Source of the DNA: DAIMZI01 sp036734025
GTDB taxonomy: Bacteria > Pseudomonadota > Alphaproteobacteria > Rhizobiales > Rhodomicrobiaceae
NCBI GenBank assembly: GCA_036734025.1
Contig: DAIMZI010000012.1
Span: 1 to 64,000, forward strand
Length of the DNA: 64,000 nt
Direction: 5' to 3'
Shown: in pieces, positions 8,398 through 15,321 of the stretch
Position numbering within the stretch: the stretch's first letter is position 1
How the letters are laid out: each line of letters opens with the position of its first letter
Notes under the pieces: model-generated
The model's input: only the letters and a program-made list of their open reading frames with translations
What the model was told of the DNA's origin: nothing
Databases searched by the model: none
Translations under genes and position numbers: made by a program

Positions 8398-9183
8398 TCA
8401 GGATTTCGGCAGGATGGCGATGTCGCGGATCATGCCGTCAGCGGCATCGATCTTCGATACCGCGCTCGCCTTGCCGGTGGCGATGTCCACTGTGTAAACC
8501 GAATTGTCGGCAACCAGCCACGCGGTGTTGGTGCCATCGCTCGTGGTCTGCACATCAAGCGCGTAGGTATCGGCCGATCCGATGCCCAGCTTGGCGATGC
8601 TCTTCAGCGTGCCGTCATTGGGCGAGACCTGCTGGACGAACGCGCCAATGGTCGCGTCGATGTTGTACATTGCGGTCTTTTCCGGCTTTCCGAATGAGTT
8701 GATGTAGGCTGCGGCGACCACGTTCGGCGTTTCGCCCGAGTGCATGTCCTCACCGACGAAGGCGAGCGAGCCGTCGGTGATCACCTTGCCGGTGTCCACA
8801 TCCGCGCGCAGATTGGTGCCATCGGTGGCCATGAAGCGGAGCTTGTCGGCAGCGGGATTGAAATCGACGATGGCGCCCAGATCGGCGGGAATGGTCTTTT
8901 CCAGCTTGGCGCTGGGGGTCGCCGCGCCAGTTTGCAGATCGATGGTCACGACGGTGCCATCGGCGGCGACGCCGTAGAGCATCTGATTTGACGGGCGCAC
9001 GTCGATGCCGTGCAGCCGGTCCACGCCGGCGACGTCCATCGTTCTGGAGACGGTGCCGGTCTTGGTATCGAACATGACGAGGGTCTTGTCGCCGATCAGG
9101 CCGACAGCCGTTTCGGCCGACGCCGCACCGGCGAAACCTGTGATCGCCAGGCTCAGGGCAAGTGCTGGTGTGCTGATTTTCAT
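8398..9183 (-). CDS. DUF4394 exported protein
   Basis: A 261-residue secreted protein of the DUF4394 family (function unknown). Residues 1-23 form a signal peptide ending AASA-ET. The mature part is built of beta-rich repeats of the form GDKTLVMFDTKTGTV, DGTVVTIDLQTGAAT and NSVYTVDIATGKAS, suggesting a beta-propeller. The start at 9183 has GGGAG at good spacing and fits the signal peptide; an upstream in-frame start at 9225 does not. It lies divergent to an ECF sigma/anti-sigma pair, so it is probably a target of that sigma factor. The molecular role is not known. Confidence 0.85.
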   Translation of the reverse strand: MKISTPALALSLAITGFAGAASAETAVGLIGDKTLVMFDTKTGTVSRTMDVAGVDRLHGIDVRPSNQMLYGVAADGTVVTIDLQTGAATPSAKLEKTIPADLGAIVDFNPAADKLRFMATDGTNLRADVDTGKVITDGSLAFVGEDMHSGETPNVVAAAYINSFGKPEKTAMYNIDATIGAFVQQVSPNDGTLKSIAKLGIGSADTYALDVQTTSDGTNTAWLVADNSVYTVDIATGKASAVSKIDAADGMIRDIAILPKS

Positions 9184-9225
9184 CAGTAAGCTCCCTTGAT
9201 GATTGAAGAAATGTGGTTGATCCAC

Positions 9226-9259
9226 GCATCCGTAACCCGCCAGCCCGGGTAATGGATGC
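9226..9259. promoter_or_regulatory. 34-bp imperfect palindrome in the DUF4394/ECF sigma promoter region
   Basis: Arms GCATCCGTAACCCG (9226-9239) and CGGGTAATGGATGC (9246-9259) are inverted copies matching at 12 of 14 positions around a 6-base centre. It lies 43 bp before the DUF4394 start and about 100 bp before the sigma start. It could be an operator, or two back-to-back copies of one promoter element recognised by the adjacent sigma factor. Confidence 0.55.
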
Positions 9260-9356
9260 AGCAGGCGATTTTTTTTCCCGATGCTGTATTTCGCCGGGAC
9301 CCTGTTGTATGAGCCTGAGACAGATGCAGCGTTTCACCGCCGGGAAGGGATGGGCG

Positions 9357-9890
9357 ATGCTTGATTATGCGGCCATATTGAGCGCCTGCGCGCAAAAGGA
9401 CCGTGACGCGCTCAGGCGGCTCTATGACGACGAGGCCGGCCGCATGATCAGCGTTGCCCAGCGCATCGTGCGCCGGCGCGAACTGGCCGAGGAAGTCGTC
9501 CAGGACACATTCGTGCAGATCTGGCGGCGTGCGGCGACATTCAATCCGGAACTGGGTTCCGGCAGGTCATGGATTTATGCGATCATGCGCAACAGGGCGC
9601 TTAATCTCATACGCGACGGCTCTCGCGAAGATCTGCTCGATGAAGGCTCGCTTGACAGCGCCCGTGAGCAATTGGCCGACATCGAGGATGCGTTCGGCCG
9701 TCTGGCGGAAAACAGCGCCTTGCGCCGGTGCCTGGAAATGCTCGGCACGCAAAAGCGCACGGCCATTTTGATGGCTTATGTATCTGGCTATACGCACGGC
9801 GAGATCGCCGCATCGCTGAGCGCTCCGGTTGGCACGATAAAGAGCTGGATCAGGCGCGGCCTCCTCGCATTGCGGGAGTGCATGGCATGA
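9357..9890 (+). CDS. ECF RNA polymerase sigma factor (SigK/RskA-linked type)
   Basis: A 177-residue extracytoplasmic-function sigma factor. Region 2 is at about residues 20-85 (EEVVQDTFVQIWRRA and SGRSWIYAIMRNRALN) and region 4 at about 120-172 (GYTHGEIAASLSAPVGTIKSW, a clear HTH). The ATG at 9357 has GGAAGGG eight bases upstream; in-frame upstream starts would add an unrelated tail. The stop overlaps the anti-sigma start (ATGA), so the two are made together. It should bind core polymerase when its membrane anti-sigma releases it. The inducing signal is unknown. Confidence 0.93.
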   Translation: MLDYAAILSACAQKDRDALRRLYDDEAGRMISVAQRIVRRRELAEEVVQDTFVQIWRRAATFNPELGSGRSWIYAIMRNRALNLIRDGSREDLLDEGSLDSAREQLADIEDAFGRLAENSALRRCLEMLGTQKRTAILMAYVSGYTHGEIAASLSAPVGTIKSWIRRGLLALRECMA

Positions 9891-10603
9891 CGATGGATCG
9901 CGATGAACTCGATACGCTCGCCGGCGAATATGTGCTCGGCCTTCTGGACGGCGATGAGCGCGCCGCTTTCGAAGCTGCACTGGCCGATGATCCGGATGCG
10001 CGTGCGGCGCTGCGCAACGCCCGCGAGAGGTTTGCAGAGCTTGACGCGGCCGCGCCCAGCGCAAGCGTTCCCGAGGGACTTTGGGCGAGGATCGAAGACC
10101 GGCTCGACGGCGAACGGGCCGTGCAGGCGCAGCGCGGCGAAATCATCCCCCTGGCGCCGCTGCGCCGCGGCTTCTGGCAGGGCTTTGCACTGGCTTCGGC
10201 GGCGGCGGTCGCGCTTGCTGTCGTCTGGACGGCCGCGGTGCGCCCGGTTCTGTTTGCGCCCGAACCTACATTGATCGTGGTGCTGCTGGATGCTCAGTCC
10301 CAGCCCGAGGCAATCGTGGAAGCCTATGCGAGCAGCCGGGTGCGTATCGTTCCGCTTAGCGTGCTCGAAGTGCCAGCGGGCAAGACGCTTCAGGTCTGGA
10401 CACTGCCCAGCGAGGAGACCGGCCCGGTATCGATTGGTCTGATGGAGCGGTCCGGGCAAGTGACGTTCAGCGATCTGGATCTGCCGCCCCCGCGCGTCGA
10501 CCAGCTCTATGAAATCACGATAGAAAATGCCGGCGGATCGCCGACCGGGCGCCCCACCGGGCCGATCGTCGCGAAAGGCTTTGCAAAGCAGCCGCAGCTT
10601 TAG
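9887..10603 (+). CDS. RskA-type transmembrane anti-sigma factor
   Basis: A 238-residue membrane anti-sigma factor. The cytoplasmic anti-sigma domain spans residues 5-75 (LAGEYVLGLLDGDERAAFE), a single helix is at about 97-118, and the extracytoplasmic domain from about 125 has the RskA pattern GKTLQVWTL and VSIGLMERSG. I see no zinc-binding HxxxCxxC motif, so it is not a ZAS-type factor. Its ATGA overlap with the sigma gene implies matched synthesis. In the RskA family release of sigma involves regulated proteolysis; that is family knowledge, not shown here. Confidence 0.88.
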   Translation: MTMDRDELDTLAGEYVLGLLDGDERAAFEAALADDPDARAALRNARERFAELDAAAPSASVPEGLWARIEDRLDGERAVQAQRGEIIPLAPLRRGFWQGFALASAAAVALAVVWTAAVRPVLFAPEPTLIVVLLDAQSQPEAIVEAYASSRVRIVPLSVLEVPAGKTLQVWTLPSEETGPVSIGLMERSGQVTFSDLDLPPPRVDQLYEITIENAGGSPTGRPTGPIVAKGFAKQPQL

Positions 10604-10710
10604 GGGGCGCTAAGCTTCGACTTGGCCTCAGGAGAATTCCCTGATTTCACGGCAATATCCGATGACATATGGGGTGCCGCCAAGATTGCATACGCCGTGT
10701 GGCGTTTGTC

Positions 10711-10775
10711 TTAGGTGTGCACAGACCTAATCAATCGAACGAAGATCGGTCTTGCAAACGGACAACGGTCTTGCA
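10711..10775. promoter_or_regulatory. Inverted and direct repeats upstream of pxpA
   Basis: TTAGGT (10711-10716) and ACCTAA (10725-10730) form a 6-bp dyad with an 8-base centre. Downstream, CGGTCTTGCA occurs twice (10747-10756 and 10766-10775), 19 bp apart. The second copy ends 16 bp before the pxpA GTG. The dyad resembles a dimeric-repressor operator; the direct repeats may be a remnant duplication. No regulator can be named. Confidence 0.35.
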
Positions 10776-10790
10776 TGAGAGGCGGCGAAA

Positions 10791-11561
10791 GTGGCGATCC
10801 GGATCAACATCAATGCCGATGTCGGTGAAAGCCACGGGCGCTTCCGTCTGGGAAACGATGACGAGCTTCTGGATATAGTCGCCAGTGTGAACATCGCCTG
10901 CGGCTTTCATGGCGGCGATGCGAGCGTCATGCGCGATGTGTGCCTGAAGGCCGCTGAGCGCGGCGTGTCGATCGGCGCACATCCCGGCTTTGATGATCTC
11001 TGGGGCTTTGGCCGGCGCGCCATAGAAATGGACCCGAAAGATCTGGAATATATGGTGGCCTATCAGATCGGCGCGCTGAACGCACTTGCCGCCTATGCCG
11101 GGGCCCGGGTCACGCATGTGAAGGCCCACGGCGCCTTGTACAACATGGCGGCGGTGCGCGCGGATTACGCGATGGCGATCGCCCGGGCGACACTGACTGT
11201 TGATCCGACGCTTCGCCTGCTGGCCCTTGCAGGCTCGCGGATGGACCTGGCCGCAGGGCAAGTTGGCCTTCCGGTTTGCCGGGAAGCCTTCATCGACCGG
11301 CATTACATGCCAGACGGCAAGCTGTGCCCACGCCATGTCGAGAATGCGGTCATCCGCGATCCCCGGCTTGCCGCCGAGCGCGCGGTGCGCATGGTGCGCG
11401 AGCAGTCGATCATCGCCATGGACGGCACGGTAATTCCCACCGAGTTCAACTCGCTTTGCGTGCACGGCGATGAAGAAGGTGCGGTTGGCGTGGCCAAAGC
11501 CGTGCGTGATGCGCTGGTGGCGGAGGGCGCGCAGATCGTGGCGATCCCGCAATTGGCGTAG
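10791..11561 (+). CDS. pxpA: PxpA-family (LamB/YcsF) 5-oxoprolinase subunit A
   Basis: A 256-residue LamB/YcsF protein. PxpA acts with PxpB and PxpC in ATP-dependent hydrolysis of 5-oxoproline to glutamate. Family motifs include the N-terminal INADVGE block, NIACGFHGGD, SIGAHPGFDDLWGFGRR, VKAHGALYN and, near the C-terminus, CVHGD. The start is GTG with GAGGCGG upstream. No pxpB or pxpC is adjacent; the neighbours are an anti-sigma gene and a convergent LysR. Either the partners lie elsewhere or it acts on another substrate. Its last codons and stop fall in the first unit of a triplicated 19-bp repeat. Confidence 0.9.
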   Translation: MAIRININADVGESHGRFRLGNDDELLDIVASVNIACGFHGGDASVMRDVCLKAAERGVSIGAHPGFDDLWGFGRRAIEMDPKDLEYMVAYQIGALNALAAYAGARVTHVKAHGALYNMAAVRADYAMAIARATLTVDPTLRLLALAGSRMDLAAGQVGLPVCREAFIDRHYMPDGKLCPRHVENAVIRDPRLAAERAVRMVREQSIIAMDGTVIPTEFNSLCVHGDEEGAVGVAKAVRDALVAEGAQIVAIPQLA

Positions 11562-11606
11562 CGGACTGCAATTGGCGTAGCGGACTGCAATTGGCGTAGC
11601 GGACTG
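11550..11606. repeat. Three perfect 19-bp tandem repeats over the pxpA stop codon
   Basis: The 19-bp unit CAATTGGCGTAGCGGACTG occurs at 11550-11568, 11569-11587 and 11588-11606 without a mismatch. The first unit supplies the final Leu-Ala codons and TAG stop of pxpA; the other two repeat this ending downstream. This looks like recent slippage or tandem duplication, not a CRISPR array. Confidence 0.97.
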
Positions 11607-11638
11607 ATAGTCTTGTCCGGCCGCGCACCAAGCGTGGT

Positions 11639-12502
11639 TCAGCCGGCTTGCGCAAACAGCCCCGCCAGGGTCTGTGCCTGCTTGACGACCGCACTGCCTG
11701 ATTTGAGCACCAACGCGAGCTTTCTCTGCAATTGATCCTGCGGCAATGGCGTGATTGCGGCGTCCGTCGCGTAACGCCGCGCATCGGGCTCGGGCAGCAG
11801 CGCAAAACCCACGCCAGTATTGACGCATCCCATGACGGCTTCAACGGAATCGAGCACAAGCGTGTCGCGCGGCTGCAGCCCCATGGCGGCGAAATGATCG
11901 ACTACCAGCAGGCCGATGCCTGTCGTCGGCGTGAACTGAATATGCCTCAGACGCGCCGCGCAGCGTTCCAGCGACCAGCCCGCCCGGTTGCCCGGCGCCG
12001 CCAGCGCAAAGGCCTCGGTGCGTAGATGCTCGACATGCATGTCACGGGTCAGGCCCGGTGTTCTCGTGATGATCGCGCCATCGAGCAGCCCCGAGCGCAC
12101 CTTGTTCAGCAACTCCTGCGACAGGCCGCTTTCGACGACGAACCTGGCCTGGCTCTGCCGGAGCGCCCCATTTGCCAGAAATTCCGGCATCAGCCTGACG
12201 CTTGCTGTTGGCACGAAGCCGATCCGGTAGATGCCCTGGAGTATGCCGGCCTCATCCGCGATCGCCCGCAGCGCATCGACTTCGGCCAGCACCGCACGTG
12301 CGCGCCGGGCAACCTGCCGGGCGATCGGTGTCATGGCCGGCGGGCGCTGGCTGCGGTCGAAAAGCTGAAGCTGCAACTCCTGTTCCAGCGTCTTCATCTG
12401 CACGCTGACGGCAGACAATGTCATGCCCAGCCGCTCGGCGACGGCAGCGAACGAGCCAACCGTGTCGATCTCGACCAACGTGCGCAGACTGCGTAAGTTC
12501 AT
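11639..12502 (-). CDS. LysR-family regulator, divergent to the desulfinase-like gene
   Basis: A 287-residue LysR-type transcriptional regulator. The winged HTH is at about residues 1-60 (GSFAAVAERLGMTLSAVSVQM), followed by a co-inducer-binding domain with the block PTTGIGLLVV and GVGFALLPEPDARR. It is divergent to the acyl-CoA-dehydrogenase-fold gene at 12587 across 84 bp, so it probably controls that gene; the co-inducer is unknown. It converges on pxpA, so a role there is less likely. Confidence 0.9.
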   Translation of the reverse strand: MNLRSLRTLVEIDTVGSFAAVAERLGMTLSAVSVQMKTLEQELQLQLFDRSQRPPAMTPIARQVARRARAVLAEVDALRAIADEAGILQGIYRIGFVPTASVRLMPEFLANGALRQSQARFVVESGLSQELLNKVRSGLLDGAIITRTPGLTRDMHVEHLRTEAFALAAPGNRAGWSLERCAARLRHIQFTPTTGIGLLVVDHFAAMGLQPRDTLVLDSVEAVMGCVNTGVGFALLPEPDARRYATDAAITPLPQDQLQRKLALVLKSGSAVVKQAQTLAGLFAQAG

Positions 12503-12586
12503 ATTTTTTCAACAAAGAGTGCAAGTTAATTCGATTGATCTAAACCTCCTTGGCTGTTCAACTCAAGTAAAAAGGGAGGCGCGTCA

Positions 12587-13819
12587 ATGTCAGCCAATGT
12601 TTTTGCCCAAATCGCTCGGGATCTTGCGGTCAATCGCTTTGCCGAGCGCGCCGCGGGTTGGGACCGCTCCCGAACCTATTGCTGGGAAAATGTCGCCGAT
12701 CTGTCCCGCGCCGGCCTGATGGGCATGACGATCCCGCGCGAATATGGCGGACAAGGCGCCAGCTTCCATGATGTGTGCCTGGTGATCGAGGAGATCGCCA
12801 AGGTCTGCACGCTGACGGCACGCGTCGTCGTCGAGGCCAATATGGGCGGCATCAGCGCGGTGATGGCCTACGGCACGCAAGCGCAAAAGCGCCTGTGCGC
12901 GCCGATCGTGCTGGCTGGCGACAAACCGGCGATATGCATCACCGAACCTGATGCGGGTAGCGACGCAACGCGGATGCACACGACAGCGCGGCGCTCCGGC
13001 GGGCGCTACATCATCAACGGCACCAAGCACTGGATCACCGGCGGTGGCGTGTCGAAGCTGCATATCGTGTTTGCCCGCGTGATCTCGCAGGCAGGCCATG
13101 AAGAAGGCATAGGCGCGTTCATCGTGCTGGCCGATCCGGCATCCGGGCACCTTCCCAAAGGCTTTTCCATCACCCGCCACGAACGCACTATGGGTATTTG
13201 CGGCATGCCCGAGGCCGAGTTGCGCTTCGATGATGTCGAAGTACCGGGCGAAATGGCGATCGTTCCGCCCTCGGGTTTCAGGCGCGGCTTTGCCGATCTG
13301 ATGACCGCCTACAACAGCCAGCGCGTCGGCGCCGGCACTGTGGCGATGGGGGTGGCGGCCGGCGCCCTTGAGCGCGCGCGGCTATATCTGCTGGAGCGTG
13401 AGCAGTTCGGGCGCCCGCTCGCCGAGTTCCAGGGCCTGCAATGGATGCTGGCCGACATGGACATGGGCGTTCATGCTTCGCGCCTGCTGCTGCACGAGGC
13501 AGCGCGTTCGGCACAGACCAGCAGCACAGGGTTCCCGGACCGGCTGATGGCGGCGCGCGCCAAGATCTTCGCCTCGGAGACCGCGATCAAGGTCGTGAAT
13601 GACGCGCTGCAGATGTTCGGTGCGCGCGGCTATGGCGATCAGGAGCCGCTTGAGCGGATGGCGCGCGACGTGCGCATGTTCTCCATAGGCGGCGGCACCG
13701 CGCAGGTGCTGCGCACCCAGGTCGCGGGCGCGCTGCTTGGCATCAAGACGCCGCAGACGCGTGATGGCTACTCCCGGCTTGCCGAGTCTGCCGCGCCCGG
13801 CATGATCGCTGCGGAATGA
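12587..13819 (+). CDS. acd: Acyl-CoA-dehydrogenase-fold protein, probable 3-sulfinopropionyl-CoA desulfinase (Acd type)
   Basis: A 410-residue flavoprotein of the acyl-CoA dehydrogenase superfamily. The FAD/substrate blocks CITEPDAGSDAT (118-129) and WITGGGVSKLH are intact. Both usual places for the catalytic glutamate are changed: the C-terminal site reads IGGGTAQVLR, and the isovaleryl-CoA-type site reads NSQRVGAG with Q245. From memory, 3-sulfinopropionyl-CoA desulfinase of Advenella mimigardefordensis has the same Gln (Q246) and a key Arg (R84); R79 here lies in the matching position. That enzyme splits 3SP-CoA into propionyl-CoA and sulfite. AAGGGAGG precedes the ATG. A divergent LysR adjoins. 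Specificity is inferred, not shown. Confidence 0.75.
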   Translation: MSANVFAQIARDLAVNRFAERAAGWDRSRTYCWENVADLSRAGLMGMTIPREYGGQGASFHDVCLVIEEIAKVCTLTARVVVEANMGGISAVMAYGTQAQKRLCAPIVLAGDKPAICITEPDAGSDATRMHTTARRSGGRYIINGTKHWITGGGVSKLHIVFARVISQAGHEEGIGAFIVLADPASGHLPKGFSITRHERTMGICGMPEAELRFDDVEVPGEMAIVPPSGFRRGFADLMTAYNSQRVGAGTVAMGVAAGALERARLYLLEREQFGRPLAEFQGLQWMLADMDMGVHASRLLLHEAARSAQTSSTGFPDRLMAARAKIFASETAIKVVNDALQMFGARGYGDQEPLERMARDVRMFSIGGGTAQVLRTQVAGALLGIKTPQTRDGYSRLAESAAPGMIAAE

Positions 13820-13941
13820 GGCTCGGGGCCGGGCATCGGCTGAAACGCAACCACGCCTTGATTGATGCGCGCGGTGCATAGCCGTTGGCTTCGGGCTGTT
13901 TCATCTTCGCGAGCGGACGACCCAGGACACGCCCTGGACTG

Positions 13942-15063
13942 TCAGCGAAAGTGCTTCGACAGCTTGAGCCCCTGCGCCTGATAGTGCGAGCCGATCTGCG
14001 CGCCGTAGATGCGCTCGGGCGGCTCGGTCAATCGCTCATAGACCGCCCGCCCGATTATCTGTCCATCTTCCAGGATGAACGGCACCTTGTGGCTGCGCAC
14101 CTCCAGAACCACGCGGCTGCCGCCGCCACCCGATGCCTCATGCCCGAAGCCGGGATCAAAGAAGCCTGCATAATGCACGCGGAACTCGCCAACGAGCGGA
14201 TTGAACGGGATCATCTCTGCGGCGTGGGTGGGCGGTACGTGCACGGCTTCCTTCGACGCGAGAATATAGAACTGGTCCGGGTCGAGCACGAGCGAGGGCT
14301 GCGAACCGGCATAAAGCGGCTCCCAGTAATCGGCCGTGGCGCAGCCGCCCTCGCGGTCGATATCGATGACCCCGGTGAAACGCTTGGCGCGGTAGCCGAC
14401 CACCGCGCCCGCGCTGGAGCCCTGCAGATCGACCGAAAGCGCCAGCCCGTCGGCGATGTCGGCGCGCGGCGCGGAAATCAGCTGATGTTCGCGGTGCAGC
14501 GCCATCAGCGCCTCGTCGCCTGTGTTCGCCCGCCCGCAGCGAAAGCGGATCTGCGCCAGGCTCGACCCGGCGCGCACCAGAACGGGGAAGGTCTGCGGGC
14601 AGATTTCGGCATAAAGCGGCCCGCTGTAGCCAGGCGCAATCTGATCGAACGCCGCGCCATTGTCGGTGATGATGCGGGTGAACACGTCGATGCGCCCGGT
14701 CGAGCTCTTCGGATTGGCGGCCGCGCCGACATGGGGGGGCAGGTCAAGCCGCTCCTGCTGTTCGACCACATAGACACAGCCCGTTTCGAGCACCGCGCCT
14801 GCACTCAGATCAACCCGGTGCAGCGCAATCTGCTCAAGCCGATCGCTGACCGCAACGCCGGGGCCGGGCAGGAAACTGGCGCGCACCCGCCATGCCCAGC
14901 GGCCCAGCCGCAGATCGAGACTGGCCGGCTGGACCTGCTCCGGGCTCACCGGCGAATTAGCCGCAATCTGGCCCGCGGCGATCATCTTCTGGATCGACTG
15001 GCACGGCAGCAGGCCTTGCAAAGTCGGGGACATTATGCCGGCTGACGTCATTTGCTCGCTCAT
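13942..15063 (-). CDS. dcd: 2'-deoxycytidine 5'-triphosphate deaminase (long alphaproteobacterial form)
   Basis: A 373-residue dCTP deaminase, converting dCTP to dUTP for dTMP synthesis in the cytoplasm. The E. coli enzyme is about 193 residues; this long form has two domains of the trimeric dUTPase fold. The first carries the PASLDLRLG and NPKSSTGRIDVFTRI blocks; the second carries FFDPGFG, EVRSHKVPF and the AVYERL ending. AAGGAG lies six bases before the ATG at 15063. It is divergent to metZ across 258 bp. Confidence 0.9.
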   Translation of the reverse strand: MSEQMTSAGIMSPTLQGLLPCQSIQKMIAAGQIAANSPVSPEQVQPASLDLRLGRWAWRVRASFLPGPGVAVSDRLEQIALHRVDLSAGAVLETGCVYVVEQQERLDLPPHVGAAANPKSSTGRIDVFTRIITDNGAAFDQIAPGYSGPLYAEICPQTFPVLVRAGSSLAQIRFRCGRANTGDEALMALHREHQLISAPRADIADGLALSVDLQGSSAGAVVGYRAKRFTGVIDIDREGGCATADYWEPLYAGSQPSLVLDPDQFYILASKEAVHVPPTHAAEMIPFNPLVGEFRVHYAGFFDPGFGHEASGGGGSRVVLEVRSHKVPFILEDGQIIGRAVYERLTEPPERIYGAQIGSHYQAQGLKLSKHFR

Positions 15064-15195
15064 CGCATGCTCCTTTAGTAAGCCTCTAGCCTACTGTGGT
15101 CTTGACGCCAAGGCGCGCCGGCGGCTTAATCCCCGATCATCTGGCCAAGTAGAAAACTTATGCCGGATTTGTGCGATGCTTCGCTGCCGCATGAT

Positions 15196-15254
15196 TGCGT
15201 GGTGATTTGGCCGGTCGGCTTGCAGCCACGAAAAACAACTCGCTAAAGGACCGT
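15196..15254 (+). ncRNA. SAM-II (metA-type) riboswitch upstream of metZ
   Basis: An S-adenosylmethionine riboswitch of the compact SAM-II class. P1 is formed by CGTGGT (15198-15203) and GCCACG (15225-15230). The loop begins GATTT and ends TTGCA, as in known SAM-II aptamers. After P1 comes an A-rich joining segment and the conserved GCTAAAG (15242-15248). Loop bases CGGTC (15212-15216) pair with GACCG (15249-15253) to close the H-type pseudoknot. It ends 68 bases before the metZ ATG, so high SAM should lower metZ expression. Confidence 0.88.
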
Positions 15255-15321
15255 GGCTCGCCGCATTGCGCTCAAGGCGTTCGGAATTGTCTGGTGATGA
15301 CGGCGGGAAAGGACAGAGTTC

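Noticed and set aside
11550..11606. CRISPR-like array
   Set aside because: The repeats are directly adjacent with no spacers and overlap a coding end, so this is a tandem duplication.
13885..15045. Plus-strand open frame opposite dcd
   Set aside because: The minus strand encodes a complete dCTP deaminase with start and ribosome site; the plus frame has no homology.
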